DNA of 40,412 nt from a virus. Each line of letters starts with the position of its first letter. The first letter of the stretch is position 1. Position numbers and translations under genes: made by a program. Below the pieces are notes generated by a model, which worked only from the letters and a program-made list of their open reading frames with translations, searched no databases and had not been told where the DNA came from. Below, piece by piece: positions 1 through 9,418 of the stretch. Where the stretch lies: positions 1 through 40,412 of IMG/VR virus record IMGVR_UViG_3300043409_001577, one strand, 5' to 3'.

Positions 1-2
1 AT

Positions 3-2168
3 AGTTGCTATGTTCACAATTATCTTGGAGTTTTGGAAGGCACAAAAACAGACATTGTTGATGTGTCTGGAGTGCATCCTGTTGGTACTATCGTTCCGTT
101 CTCAGGAGAAATTGCAGATATTCCTCTTGGGTGGCTTCTTTGTGATGGCTCCCGCAGAGAAAAGTCAACATGGTCAGAACTTTATTCGGTTGTTAAACAG
201 AATTATTATGCAGAAGCAACTATAGCAGTTGTAACCCAAGACACGAGTGCTATGATTGTGGTTTTGGAGGGAGACAGAAATTTACAAGTTAATGATGCAG
301 TTAGAATTGATTTCACACAAAACGGAGTGTTAGTTTCAGTTGATACCAATATTACTGCAATTGTTGCGTCCCAATTGTATACTGTAAACAACACAAACGG
401 AGGATTCAACAGTTTCGATGTGAGTGTTGGTGGGAGGGTTAAAATTTATGGGCGTACCAACACAGAACAGACTGCACACACAAGTATTTTCTTTGTTCCT
501 AACTTCCGCTCTAGAGTTGGTATTGGAGCAAGCACAAGCGGAAATGATCTTATTGCGAATGCTACTTTGGGAATCGTTGGGGGAGTTACCCAAATCGGCT
601 TAACAGTCGATAATCTTCCTCAACATTCACATCGATTGAAAAATGCTTCTGTGGGAGTGGGTAGCGGCGATCAGAATGGAAACGTTGGTTTTGAACTAGA
701 CGATGCCCAGCGACCGAACAACATCGCTACATTTGACAATCAGAATCGGACTACGGCATTTGGTCAGGTGGAAGGCGGAAGTTCAAGCCCTTTCTCAATT
801 CTCCAGCCATACATTGCATTGCATTGGATTATTCGTGCATATAGGGGCATGAGTGCAATGATTCTTAGCGGACACAACCACTATGATCGACATATTCGTT
901 ATGATGATACACATACTCTAACTGACGCTAATCGAAGTCTGTTCCGCTCCAACGCACGAGTACTCCGTAGAGATGGTGATGACACCTTCCACGGAAAACT
1001 GACAATCACAGGCGGAGCAGTCGTTGGTGTGAATGGTTCGTCGTTGCTTGAAGTTCTTGCTGGAGCATCGTTCGGTGGTGGGGCAACGTTCAACGGAGCG
1101 TTTGCAGTCAGCCGACCATCTAGTGGCAGGGTTGAGGTTGTTTCTGGTATCACACGACTGCGTGTTGCGGGAAATTCGTTCTCATCCACAGCACTCGTCG
1201 CCGACATTCTTATTGATAACGGCATAAGCGGAAGCACAGGATGGAATGCTCTCGCAACCATGCCAAATGCAGTATTGCCAGCAGATGCGGCAATAAAAAT
1301 TCGTGGCGGATCGTCAACGAGAGCATCTATCGCATTGTTTAACGACAATGGTAATGGTGGCACATCTGACAGAGCAGACGTGCGCTTTTTTGGTCGTGTA
1401 AGAAATAACACCGACATAATTCCGATATATGCTGGAGGTGTGTATGGGACGGTGCAAGTCCCAGCGCTGAATTCAGCAAATTCGGAGATCGAAAGATCAC
1501 TCACCCTAGAAGTTGGTATGTCAGCATCTGCCGCTTTTCCTCTAGGACGAAGGCCAGTATTGGAATTGAGAACGAATGGGAACGATCAAGACAATGAGAA
1601 TGTTCCTCCCACAATAACCATTGTAAACGGACTTGTGGAGCACGACCCAGCAGATGAAGGTCATAGTTTCGTTGTGATCAGCGGTAGTGGAAAATTGAAG
1701 AAGGGGGCTGTAATAACCCCAGCGAGTTCTTTATCCAATTCTTCATCGGGAGGACCAAATTTCTTGGCAAATGGCCCAATCCGAATTCTTTCTATTGGTG
1801 TTGTTGGGGGTTCTGTTTCAAGTAGTCTTTACCACAATTTTACAGAAATAATACTACCAAAAGATGATGAAGGTTTAGATATTGTTCCAAATACAGCCAC
1901 AGCACTCATTTTGGAATCTCATCTTTATAGCAATGGAACTTCGTCGGTACAACTCCAAATCGCAAAAAACACATCCACACATCCGTACCCGTATCTTATC
2001 AACGCAATAAGCGCAGGGTCGGGAGCGGACGCTCAGACCGCAGGTGGACAGTCTACGATACCATTTGATTATACAGCACCAAACTCCAAAATCTATTGGA
2101 GACTGTACCATCCTCTAGATGGCACAAACGATCTCAATGGCTGGATAAACCTTGTAGGATATTATTGA
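3..2168 (+). CDS. Tail fibre / tail-collar protein (5' end outside window)
   Basis: Large virion adhesion protein, about 721 residues visible. The frame is open to the left edge, so the TTG at 33 is not needed as a start and the gene is probably cut by the window. The N-terminal part has the phage tail-collar signature (VGTIVPFSGEIADIPLGW then LCDGS), followed by FVPNFRSRVGIGAS, an LPQHSHR motif and PYIALHWIIRAY, an arrangement typical of collar domains related to T4 gp12 and short-fibre proteins. The remaining ~450 residues are Gly/Ser/Asn/Val-rich and repetitive in character, as expected of a beta-structured trimeric fibre. The collar domain is paralogous to that of the gene at 3884-7180. 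The stop overlaps the next start (TGATG). Role inferred: receptor binding or fibre attachment at the baseplate. Confidence 0.8.
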   Translation, partial: SCYVHNYLGVLEGTKTDIVDVSGVHPVGTIVPFSGEIADIPLGWLLCDGSRREKSTWSELYSVVKQNYYAEATIAVVTQDTSAMIVVLEGDRNLQVNDAVRIDFTQNGVLVSVDTNITAIVASQLYTVNNTNGGFNSFDVSVGGRVKIYGRTNTEQTAHTSIFFVPNFRSRVGIGASTSGNDLIANATLGIVGGVTQIGLTVDNLPQHSHRLKNASVGVGSGDQNGNVGFELDDAQRPNNIATFDNQNRTTAFGQVEGGSSSPFSILQPYIALHWIIRAYRGMSAMILSGHNHYDRHIRYDDTHTLTDANRSLFRSNARVLRRDGDDTFHGKLTITGGAVVGVNGSSLLEVLAGASFGGGATFNGAFAVSRPSSGRVEVVSGITRLRVAGNSFSSTALVADILIDNGISGSTGWNALATMPNAVLPADAAIKIRGGSSTRASIALFNDNGNGGTSDRADVRFFGRVRNNTDIIPIYAGGVYGTVQVPALNSANSEIERSLTLEVGMSASAAFPLGRRPVLELRTNGNDQDNENVPPTITIVNGLVEHDPADEGHSFVVISGSGKLKKGAVITPASSLSNSSSGGPNFLANGPIRILSIGVVGGSVSSSLYHNFTEIILPKDDEGLDIVPNTATALILESHLYSNGTSSVQLQIAKNTSTHPYPYLINAISAGSGADAQTAGGQSTIPFDYTAPNSKIYWRLYHPLDGTNDLNGWINLVGYY

Positions 2169-2536
2169 TGGCTATTAGTATCAACAGAGACATGGATCAA
2201 GGAGCAAACTTTCGGTTCGTTGCAACTCGAAAGGATGATGATGGTTTTGCCCTTTCCATTACGGGTGGGTGTACTGCCTATTGTCAGATACGGAAATTTC
2301 CGTCCTCAACCTCATACGTCAATCTGATTGCATCGATCACAGGAGGCGTAGGAGAGATCTTGGTGACCCTTGGGCCAACCGCAACCGCTGCAATCAAGTC
2401 GGGTGTGTACTTCTATGATGTGGAATTGATGACAACTCCTCTCGGAGGATCTCCCCCATCAGGGGTGGGCGAAACTACAATTCAAAGAATCGTTCAGGGG
2501 ATGGTTACCGTCTATCCCGAAGTCACAAGAATCTGA
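2168..2536 (+). CDS. Small conserved virion protein, function unknown
   Basis: 122 residues, starting at the ATG that overlaps the upstream fibre stop (TGATG at 2166-2170), so translation is probably coupled. The protein is beta-rich with the pattern FRFVATRKDDDGFALSITGG near the N-terminus and SGVYFYDVEL then VQGMVTVYPEVTRI near the C-terminus. I recall similar short proteins (a polar strand, a G-x-Y-x-YD-[VI]-EL turn, and a final V-P-x-VTR strand) next to baseplate or fibre genes in other phages, but I cannot name a family with confidence. The position between two fibre-region genes suggests a fibre or baseplate accessory protein. Confidence 0.65.
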   Translation: MAISINRDMDQGANFRFVATRKDDDGFALSITGGCTAYCQIRKFPSSTSYVNLIASITGGVGEILVTLGPTATAAIKSGVYFYDVELMTTPLGGSPPSGVGETTIQRIVQGMVTVYPEVTRI

Positions 2537-2578
2537 AAATACATCATTCGGTTTTTTGGGGTGGTGTCTATGTGTCTG

Positions 2579-2585
2579 CTAAATA
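2579..2585 (+). promoter_or_regulatory. Late-type box CTAAATA (glycosyltransferase)
   Basis: CTAAATA, 28-40 bases upstream of the candidate ATGs at 2614 and 2626. Same core as the boxes before genes 18, 19, 22 and 23. It argues that the real start is downstream of the GTG at 2572. Confidence 0.55.
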
Positions 2586-2625
2586 CCCGTGTTCGATAGA
2601 GAAACCTTTTATTATGGAGATTGGA

Positions 2626-3828
2626 ATGGATAAATCCGCCGCTGTACTTGAGCCTCTCACACAGGCTTCCTCGCCCACAAACACACCCGTAAAGACCCAA
2701 ACGATCACGCTCTGCATGATCGTGAAGGACGAATCGCCTGTCATTGAGCGATGCCTTTCTTCGGTCTTGCCTGTCATCGATTACTATGTGATCGTGGACA
2801 CGGGGTCAAGTGACGATACCAAAAAGAAGATCCGTGAGTTCTTCGAGCGCAATGGAATCGACGGCGAAATCCATGACCGTCCATGGGTGAACTTTGGTGT
2901 GAATCGAAGTGAAGCCCTTGAGTTTGCCCAAAAGTCAGGACACGACTACAGTCTCATGATCGATGCTGATGAGATTCTTGTTTTCGATTCTGGTTTCGAT
3001 CCTGAAACATTCAAGGCTTCGTTGACAGCCGATCTCTACAATGTCTTTGCGATCTACGGTCAGACTAAGTATCATCGTCCACAGTTGACGAGCAACCACA
3101 AGCGGTTCTTTTATCGTGGGATTCTCCATGAGTATGCCGACTGTCATGATCCAATCGAAACTCGTGACTTTGTTCGTGGGTTCACGAACACCCCAATCCA
3201 AGACGGAAATCGTTCTGCACAAGAAAATAAATACAGCAATGATGCGATTACGTTTGAAACAGAACTCGCAACAGGCAACGTTGGTGAGAAGGACTTCAAT
3301 CGATACCACTTCTATCTTGCACAGTCGTATCGTGACTCCCAGCAATGGGATAAGGCACTCGATGCCTACCTGAAGCGAGCCAGCCTTGGGGGATGGAACG
3401 AAGAGGTGTTTTACTCGTACTACCAAGCGGCTCGAATCATGGAGATCTTGAAGAAGGAATTTGACGAGATCATTCGTATGTACTTCCAAGCATACCAAGT
3501 CGCTCCGTGGAGAGCAGAGAGTCTTTGGGCTGCGTCTCGATTGTGTCGAAACTACTGCCGTTGGGATCAGGCGTACCGCTTCGCCAAGCAAGCACTAAAG
3601 ATTCGTTATCCCGAAGGCGCACTCTTTGTGGGTCAGGGAATCTATGAATGGGCTGTTTTGGATGAATTTGCAATCTCTGCTTATTGGACAGAAAATTATC
3701 GTGAAGCCCGTATTGCTTCCATCCAATTGTTGAAGGAAAACAAGTTCCCGCCTGATCAAAAGGAACGCATCGAAGCGAACCTGAAGTTCTCTTCTGAGGC
3801 ACTCGCCGTAGAACATGGACTTGCGTGA
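2626..3828 (+). CDS. Family 2-type glycosyltransferase with TPR-like C-terminus
   Basis: 400 residues from the ATG at 2626. The N-terminal domain has the GT-A hallmarks of family 2 glycosyltransferases: TITLCMIVKDESPVIERCL (residues ~26-44), YVIVDTGSSDDT (54-65) and a DxD-type metal/nucleotide-sugar site in MIDADEIL (D113, D115). The C-terminal half is helical with repeats resembling TPRs (QSYRDSQQWDKALDAYLKRA and following). Start: the frame opens at GTG 2572, but the late-type box CTAAATA at 2579-2585 lies inside that extension, and GGAG at 2616-2619 sits six bases before ATG 2626; ATG 2614 is the alternative. It may glycosylate host surface sugars or the virion fibre next door; the substrate cannot be read from sequence. 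Confidence 0.82.
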   Translation: MDKSAAVLEPLTQASSPTNTPVKTQTITLCMIVKDESPVIERCLSSVLPVIDYYVIVDTGSSDDTKKKIREFFERNGIDGEIHDRPWVNFGVNRSEALEFAQKSGHDYSLMIDADEILVFDSGFDPETFKASLTADLYNVFAIYGQTKYHRPQLTSNHKRFFYRGILHEYADCHDPIETRDFVRGFTNTPIQDGNRSAQENKYSNDAITFETELATGNVGEKDFNRYHFYLAQSYRDSQQWDKALDAYLKRASLGGWNEEVFYSYYQAARIMEILKKEFDEIIRMYFQAYQVAPWRAESLWAASRLCRNYCRWDQAYRFAKQALKIRYPEGALFVGQGIYEWAVLDEFAISAYWTENYREARIASIQLLKENKFPPDQKERIEANLKFSSEALAVEHGLA

Positions 3829-3839
3829 TAAAATCCTGT

Positions 3840-3846
3840 CTAAATA
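3840..3846 (+). promoter_or_regulatory. Late-type box CTAAATA (large fibre)
   Basis: CTAAATA in the 55-base gap before the fibre gene at 3884. Fits the T4-late pattern. Confidence 0.6.
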
Positions 3847-3883
3847 GTCACAGTTCATACCCGACAACTGAGGACTTATCTCG

Positions 3884-6800
3884 ATGGCATTTAGCGCAGC
3901 AACAGTAAGAGGCGGCGGAGGTAGCGGCGATGGTCGTTCTATCCGCAACACCATCACGCAGACCAATCACGGCTTTCAGCCAGGCGTGGTTGTTCGGCGT
4001 GATGGTGTTTTAGACAAATACGTTAGAGCAAGTTCTGAAACTTTCTCCCATGCCAATAGCGTAGGTGTTGTTGAGTCTGTGACTGCTAACACATTTGTTG
4101 TTGTTTATCATGGAGAGATCGATTTTGGTGGTGCGTCGATCTCAGTTGATGAGGTTGGTACGGTAGGTATTACTGATGGAGATGTTTACTATCTTTCATC
4201 GTCGCTCTCGTTGACAGGGTATCTGTCTCCCATAGCACCAACAGATCCATCTGTGACGTATCAGCCTCTGCTTGTTGCAACATCGAGCAGCACAGGAATT
4301 ATTATCAATTCGTTGCCGAACCTCATAGCAGGATCGACATTGTACACTCCCGTGGGAAGTATGGTTCCTTATGGTGGTGCAGCAGATGATGTCCCTGTTA
4401 ATTGGGCACTTTGTGCGGGAGATGTTCTCAGCAAGGCTAGTTACCCTGCTCTATATTCCCGTATTGGCGACAATAATCGCATTGTTGGTTTGGAAAATGC
4501 TCTTAGTACAATTGGCGGAACAGCAAATAATGGATTGACTGTTAAGTTTGCAGGTGCGCTTGAGGATGCACCTATAAGCGGAATAGGTAGCGATAATATC
4601 CATAGCATCACGACGGGACATAGGTTCAAGTTGAGTTGGAACGCTGGTGCGGACATCGTCGTTGCTAACACAACAGCAATAGACAATCCAAACAAAACTG
4701 TTACATTTCAGTTTATTATGGATCATCCCGCCAACCTTGGAGGCGTTCACACATCATTCGCTAGTCTTGTTGGTGGCGTAGTTACTCCCATCACAATTCA
4801 GACTCTCGAACATGGAGAAGTGACAGGGCATACTAGTACAAACTTCTTCTTGCCTGATCTTCGTGCCAGAACCGTGTTTGGTATTGGTGCAGGAACAGGA
4901 CTAACGAGTACAGGATTTAGTCGTGGGGAGTTTGGTGGAGAGCAAACCCATCTTATGTTGGAAGACGAGATGCCAAGCCACTCACATAATGTGAAAGTGA
5001 CTTTGTCTACTGCTGCGGCTGGGTCTCACTATCTTAGCAACGCCTCAGCCGATCCCACTCAGGCAACTACATTCCAAACTAACATGGCAACAACAGAGGC
5101 AACAGGAAACGATGAAGCATTTAATATGCTTCCTCCCTATGTTGCTGCAAATTGGATCATTCGAACCACAAACCCGACAGGTATGTTGATCGATGAATGT
5201 TTACCAGGACTACAAGGAACCACAGGAACGAATGGTGTTGATGGTGTTGATGGTCTTGATGGAGCCAATGGTGTTAATGGTATTAATGGCTTGAATGGTA
5301 CAAATGGCGCACCTGGCGCAGATGGAGATCAGGGACCACAGGGAGAGAAAGGAGACCAAGGAGTTCCTGGTCAAGATTGTGTGTGTGAGCCAGCCGCTGC
5401 ATCCCCACAAGAATTTACTGTCTATATCGCAGAAGAATCGCAGTATAATGGAACAAAACTTCCAACAAATCCCATCATCTCAGGCATTGGATTTTCAACA
5501 TCACCGCTAACCCCAACAGACTTCAGTTACTTCAAGAGTGTGCTTACATCATACAACACTCCATTTGCTGAGAATTTTGAGGAAGTGCAGCATTTCAACA
5601 ATCTCAATCCACGAGATCCAGCATACACGGGCGAATTACCAAGTCAGTTCTCGTCCTATATCACGCAGCCGTCAGAATTCATAACACGAGATCTGAAGAA
5701 AACCATCAATCTCAACATTAAGGAAAATGCAAATTCAGATTTCAGTCAGATGAATTTCATATTCCGTCCTGGTGTCTACGACATCGATTTTCCTTTCGCA
5801 CATAACGGAAGTCGGAAAATTACGATGGGTGGAGCATACGGATCTGTGTTTGAAATTCCAATCAATTACATTAAGGTGATCGGTTGTTATAGTTCAACAG
5901 GAGCAACACAAACAGATTGTTTCCGATTGAATTGCAAGTCTTCTATCTCGGGGATGACTCGTCCACTCGTTCACACAGGAAATTACACCGCATTGAGTCC
6001 AGAACATCTGAACTCCACGCTAACTGTTGGATACACATCAGGAAATCCTAATACGGGCGGGGTGATTGGTGCTAGTGGGCAAACCGCTGGTTTTGTGACT
6101 ACTACGCTTGGAATATTTGAGGTTGTTTCTAACGGATGGTCTGGAAATTCTAGTTTCACTCTTGAGGTTCCACATCTTCCAATTCAAGCAACAGCAAGTG
6201 CGCCATCGGGAATTCCATACAACATGGTCATCGATTCGTCGTATGGTCTTTCTGCGATGACGATCTTTACCACCATTTTCAACGTGAGAAACGGAAACGG
6301 ATTCTTGGTTGGAGATATAGGATCAAACGTCCACATAGGCACAGGATCAATTGGAAATACATTGGAACCAATTGTCATTGTTTGGGGTGGTTCTGGTAGT
6401 ACTGATGCCAATTATCCAGAGAAATACACAAGCAATGCGGTAGGTATTCAAACTTCGGGTAGAATTACTATCGGAAAGAACGTGGCAGTTCTTGGATTCC
6501 CAACAGGAATGCATGTTGTGCAAGGAGGACAGGCAATTGTTAATGGTGGTGTGTTTGTTGGAAACTATAACGGAATCGCCGCAGACAAAGCAAATGTGAA
6601 AATCAAGGGAGGAACCATCTCTCGAAACCAATTTGGTGTTTCTGCTGTAAACAGCACGGTTGACATTCTTGGAGATGGAACATACCCAACAATTTTTGGT
6701 AGAAATGGTCTTGCAGTAGCCATTCAGTCATCCGAACTGAAGGTGAATGATGTGACCACAAAAAATGCTATGGTTGTGCGACAGAGTCCTGCGATTGTGG

Positions 6801-7180
6801 CATTTAATTCTGCATCAACAATTATTCACAATATGGTCGCAGATCATCCTGCTACATGGATGGGTACGGGTGCAGGTGGGGTTGGTGCAACTGGTGTGAG
6901 TGGATCATCGGGCGCAAATCCAAACTCATATTCTGTGTTTTCCATCAACTCGAATATTTCATACACAGAACCAACATTGGTAGGAATGGCAAATCAACTT
7001 CCTGTGTTTATTGCCGACAACACAAATATTCTTCTACGAACAAGTGGAGAATATGTTGACGCTCTGACTGCGATAGGAAAAAATAGTTTGTTGGGAAAAA
7101 ACGCTAACACTGTTGCAACGGGATTCAATATTAAGAAACCTGCTCCATATTTGCCTGTTCTTCCCCCTGTTGAGGCATAA
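3884..7180 (+). CDS. Large tail fibre: collar domain, collagen-like stretch, beta-helix-like tip
   Basis: 1098 residues. After an N-terminal ~140-residue domain comes a tail-collar domain (VGSMVPYGGAADDVPVNW, LPDLRARTVFGIGAG, MPSHSHNV, LPPYVAANWIIRTT) paralogous to that of the first gene in the window. A collagen-like run of Gly-X-Y triplets (about 5203-5377, for example GVDGVDGLDGANG and GADGDQGPQGEKGDQG) connects it to a C-terminal region of ~600 residues with repeated short strands (GVFVGNYNGIAADKANVKIK, ISRNQFGVSAVNST) typical of right-handed parallel beta-helix fibres. Expected to be a trimeric virion adhesin; the collagen triplets would form a rigid stalk. A late-type box lies at 3840-3846, and a GAGGA precedes the ATG. 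Confidence is high for fibre, lower for the exact fibre class. Confidence 0.85.
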   Translation: MAFSAATVRGGGGSGDGRSIRNTITQTNHGFQPGVVVRRDGVLDKYVRASSETFSHANSVGVVESVTANTFVVVYHGEIDFGGASISVDEVGTVGITDGDVYYLSSSLSLTGYLSPIAPTDPSVTYQPLLVATSSSTGIIINSLPNLIAGSTLYTPVGSMVPYGGAADDVPVNWALCAGDVLSKASYPALYSRIGDNNRIVGLENALSTIGGTANNGLTVKFAGALEDAPISGIGSDNIHSITTGHRFKLSWNAGADIVVANTTAIDNPNKTVTFQFIMDHPANLGGVHTSFASLVGGVVTPITIQTLEHGEVTGHTSTNFFLPDLRARTVFGIGAGTGLTSTGFSRGEFGGEQTHLMLEDEMPSHSHNVKVTLSTAAAGSHYLSNASADPTQATTFQTNMATTEATGNDEAFNMLPPYVAANWIIRTTNPTGMLIDECLPGLQGTTGTNGVDGVDGLDGANGVNGINGLNGTNGAPGADGDQGPQGEKGDQGVPGQDCVCEPAAASPQEFTVYIAEESQYNGTKLPTNPIISGIGFSTSPLTPTDFSYFKSVLTSYNTPFAENFEEVQHFNNLNPRDPAYTGELPSQFSSYITQPSEFITRDLKKTINLNIKENANSDFSQMNFIFRPGVYDIDFPFAHNGSRKITMGGAYGSVFEIPINYIKVIGCYSSTGATQTDCFRLNCKSSISGMTRPLVHTGNYTALSPEHLNSTLTVGYTSGNPNTGGVIGASGQTAGFVTTTLGIFEVVSNGWSGNSSFTLEVPHLPIQATASAPSGIPYNMVIDSSYGLSAMTIFTTIFNVRNGNGFLVGDIGSNVHIGTGSIGNTLEPIVIVWGGSGSTDANYPEKYTSNAVGIQTSGRITIGKNVAVLGFPTGMHVVQGGQAIVNGGVFVGNYNGIAADKANVKIKGGTISRNQFGVSAVNSTVDILGDGTYPTIFGRNGLAVAIQSSELKVNDVTTKNAMVVRQSPAIVAFNSASTIIHNMVADHPATWMGTGAGGVGATGVSGSSGANPNSYSVFSINSNISYTEPTLVGMANQLPVFIADNTNILLRTSGEYVDALTAIGKNSLLGKNANTVATGFNIKKPAPYLPVLPPVEA

Positions 7181-7183
7181 TCT

Positions 7184-7729
7184 ATGAAATCTTTCAAACA
7201 CATAGGTGGTAAGATTTTTGTAAATGGGTTGGAAGTTCCGTTGAGTGTTTTCAATATTCTTGAGCCGTCATATAAGCAACAAAAAAACTTTGAGGCACTC
7301 ACATATGACGGCTTGTGTTTGCGAGTACGAACGTCAGGAATTACCTCAACTTTGAGTGGTAATTGGGCAGATGGAGACCGATTTATTTCTCGAAAAAAGG
7401 ATTTTGAGAATTTGCTTCAACTGATTCGGGTAGAAGACACAGAAATCGCAAAAGAAGTTGATCCTATTCGTGATGCTGAGGGGTGCAGAAAGAATGGATA
7501 TCCGTTGGCAGATGATCTTGTTGTTGCATTGTGGGAACACATAGTCGAGAAGAAGGATGTCACAACCTCCGAAATCGCCAATCTTCAGGCAAAGAGACTC
7601 GCAATAAAGGATAAATACCCCCTGAAGGAGACTACGAAGAATGCCAACGATCAACTCACGGGAGAAACTAAAGGAATATTGCCTAAGGTCGCTCGGCGCA
7701 CCCGTAATCGAAATAAACCTAGCGGATGA
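7184..7729 (+). CDS. Unknown protein after tail fibre; possible fibre/tail assembly chaperone
   Basis: 181 residues, starting 3 bases after the fibre stop, so probably cotranslated with it. Two segments are seen: an N-terminal ~90 residues with short strands, and a charged helical part containing GYPLADDLVVALWEHIVEKK then LQAKRLAIKDKYPLKE. A YP..DDLV.ALWE..VE segment followed by a helix ending KxKYP resembles the C-termini of some phage tail or fibre assembly proteins, but I hold this loosely. The last 89 bases overlap the gene 13 start in another frame, and the gene 13 late-type box lies inside this coding region. A long overlap like this is unusual here; the C-terminal ~30 basic residues (VARRTRNRNKPSG) may be dispensable. 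Confidence 0.6.
   Translation: MKSFKHIGGKIFVNGLEVPLSVFNILEPSYKQQKNFEALTYDGLCLRVRTSGITSTLSGNWADGDRFISRKKDFENLLQLIRVEDTEIAKEVDPIRDAEGCRKNGYPLADDLVVALWEHIVEKKDVTTSEIANLQAKRLAIKDKYPLKETTKNANDQLTGETKGILPKVARRTRNRNKPSG
7611..7617 (+). promoter_or_regulatory. Late-type box ATAAATA (gene 13)
   Basis: GATAAATACC, 24 bases before the gene 13 ATG, lying inside the preceding coding region. Confidence 0.55.
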
Positions 7730-8477
7730 GCAGATTGAGGATCGCATCGACGATGCTCTGCGATTCTTCTCTGAGTATCATTTCGATGGTGTGGAGAAGG
7801 TCTACCTGAAGTATCAGATCAAACCCGCAGACATCATCAATCGTTACATCGAAGTGAAGTCACAGAATCGCATCTCAGAGGGTGGCGGTTTTGCCAACAA
7901 TGATGCCATTTCTGCTGCGGTCGAAGAAGGACGAACAGACGAAGACGTTCTCCTTGAAAATGTCATCACTAGCGTGACTCGCATCTTCACGTTCACCCAA
8001 CAATCAGTTGGAATGTTCGACATACAGTATCAGTATGCCTTGAACGATCTCTACACCTTCGGATCCATTGACATGGTGCAGTACGACCTCACTCAGTCGT
8101 ATCTTTCCATGCTTCAGCAATATCTCAGCCCTGAGAAGAGCGTTCGTTTCAGTCGAGTCCAAAATCGACTACACATCGATATGGATTGGACGAAACGAGT
8201 CACCGCAGGGATGTACCTCATCATCGAGTGCTACCGCATTCTAGATCCTCGTCTTTATCCTGAAGTCTATGAAGATCGTCTTCTGAAAAGATACACCACA
8301 GCACTCATCAAGAAGCAATGGGGAGTGAACCTGTCGAAGTATTCGGGGGTCAAACTGCCTGGGGATATCACCCTTCGAGGCACAGAGATCGCATCAGAGG
8401 CAACAGCAGAAATCGAAGCATTAGAGAAAGATATTGTGTCGAAATATGAACTCCCCGCTGATTTTATGCTGGGATAA
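7641..8477 (+). CDS. 13: Neck protein, T4 gp13-like
   Basis: 278 residues (T4 gp13: 309). The N-terminus (LKEYCLRSLGAPVIEINLA, then IDDALRFFSEYHFDGVEKVY) corresponds to the T4 gp13 pattern of an LRRLGAP motif followed by a helix and EYHFDGV. The C-terminus (YTTALIKKQWG, GVKLPGDITLRG, IEALEKDIVSKYELPADFMLG) matches the end of gp13 in order and character. gp13 and gp14 form the neck that closes the filled head and accepts the tail. Start supported by AAGGAG nine bases upstream and by the position of the LGAP motif. A late-type ATAAATA lies at 7611-7617. First gene of the 13-14-15-16-17 cluster. Confidence 0.9.
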   Translation: MPTINSREKLKEYCLRSLGAPVIEINLADEQIEDRIDDALRFFSEYHFDGVEKVYLKYQIKPADIINRYIEVKSQNRISEGGGFANNDAISAAVEEGRTDEDVLLENVITSVTRIFTFTQQSVGMFDIQYQYALNDLYTFGSIDMVQYDLTQSYLSMLQQYLSPEKSVRFSRVQNRLHIDMDWTKRVTAGMYLIIECYRILDPRLYPEVYEDRLLKRYTTALIKKQWGVNLSKYSGVKLPGDITLRGTEIASEATAEIEALEKDIVSKYELPADFMLG

Positions 8478-8524
8478 TTTAGATACTTTTACATACACAA
8501 TGTCATGGAAAAGATATAAAATAG

Positions 8525-9415
8525 ATGGCACTCAATCCATACATCCGACTTCATAACAAGACCGAACTTGGCGAACAAAATCTCGTCGAGGATCTTACCA
8601 TTGAGGCGATCAAGATTCATGGTGTTGAGATGTTCTACATCCCTCGCAACCTCGTCAAGAGGGATGATCTGTTTGGGGAATCTCAGTATTCCCGATTCGA
8701 CACTTTTCGAATGATCGAAATGTACATGGACACTACTCAGGCATTTGAGGGTGGGGATATGTTTTCGAAGTTTGGTTTTGAGGCAAGAGACAGCGTGAAG
8801 TTCTTGGTATCACAGAAAAGATTTACTAGAGAAACAGGATCAAAGAGACCTTTCGAAGGAGACCTGCTATTCCTGCCTCTCACTCGTGGATTGTTTGAGA
8901 TCAAATTCGTAGAACACGAGAATCCGTTTTATCAGTTGGGCAAGTTGTTCTCATACCAACTGACATGCGAACTCTTCCAATACAGCGAGGAAGAGTTTGA
9001 TACGGGCGTGGGCGAGATTGATGTTATCAACGACGATACAGGATACAAGGTCAACTTGACCTTGGGAGGGACATTTGGAACAGGAACTTTCACAAAGGGC
9101 GACATCGTATATCAATACGAGGATGGCACAGTTACGGGAGGAACATCGGGTGAAACTGCAAGGGCGAAAATTCAGTCACTTGACAACAGAGACAATCCGT
9201 CTGTACTGCATCTTGCCGATATTTCTGGCAAGTGGTTGTCTGGCACAACTGCATCACCACTCTATCTGAAAAAGGGTGGATCGACTCTCTATGGTACGGT
9301 GGTTGGCTCTACCGACACGATGGGTATCCCAGACGAGGCCAAGAACTCTATCATCGAAACTGAAGCCGACGATATCATCAACTTCACAGAGTCTAATCCT
9401 TTCGGAGATCCTTGA
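8525..9415 (+). CDS. 14: Neck protein, T4 gp14-like
   Basis: 296 residues, slightly longer than T4 gp14 (256). Assigned by position between genes 13 and 15 and by a pattern I associate with gp14 of T4-like cyanophages: MALNPYIRLHNKTELGEQN at the N-terminus, then GVEMFYIPRNLV, FDTFRMIEMYMDTTQAFEGG and a region rich in aromatic residues where the protein contacts partners (FVEHENPFYQLGKLFSYQL). Acts with gp13 at the head-tail neck. The region upstream of the ATG has no strong Shine-Dalgarno (GGAAAAG only). The stop is three bases before the gene 15 start, so coupling is likely. Confidence 0.85.
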   Translation: MALNPYIRLHNKTELGEQNLVEDLTIEAIKIHGVEMFYIPRNLVKRDDLFGESQYSRFDTFRMIEMYMDTTQAFEGGDMFSKFGFEARDSVKFLVSQKRFTRETGSKRPFEGDLLFLPLTRGLFEIKFVEHENPFYQLGKLFSYQLTCELFQYSEEEFDTGVGEIDVINDDTGYKVNLTLGGTFGTGTFTKGDIVYQYEDGTVTGGTSGETARAKIQSLDNRDNPSVLHLADISGKWLSGTTASPLYLKKGGSTLYGTVVGSTDTMGIPDEAKNSIIETEADDIINFTESNPFGDP

Positions 9416-9418
9416 TCC

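Noticed and set aside
899-1504. 201-residue minus-strand open frame opposite the first fibre gene
   Set aside because: Antisense to a clearly coding fibre gene, low-complexity Pro/Ser/Ala composition and no ribosome site; a codon-bias shadow.
7184-7729. Frameshifted remnant of gene 13 or fibre
   Set aside because: The frame is intact, begins 3 bases after the fibre stop and does not resemble either neighbour.
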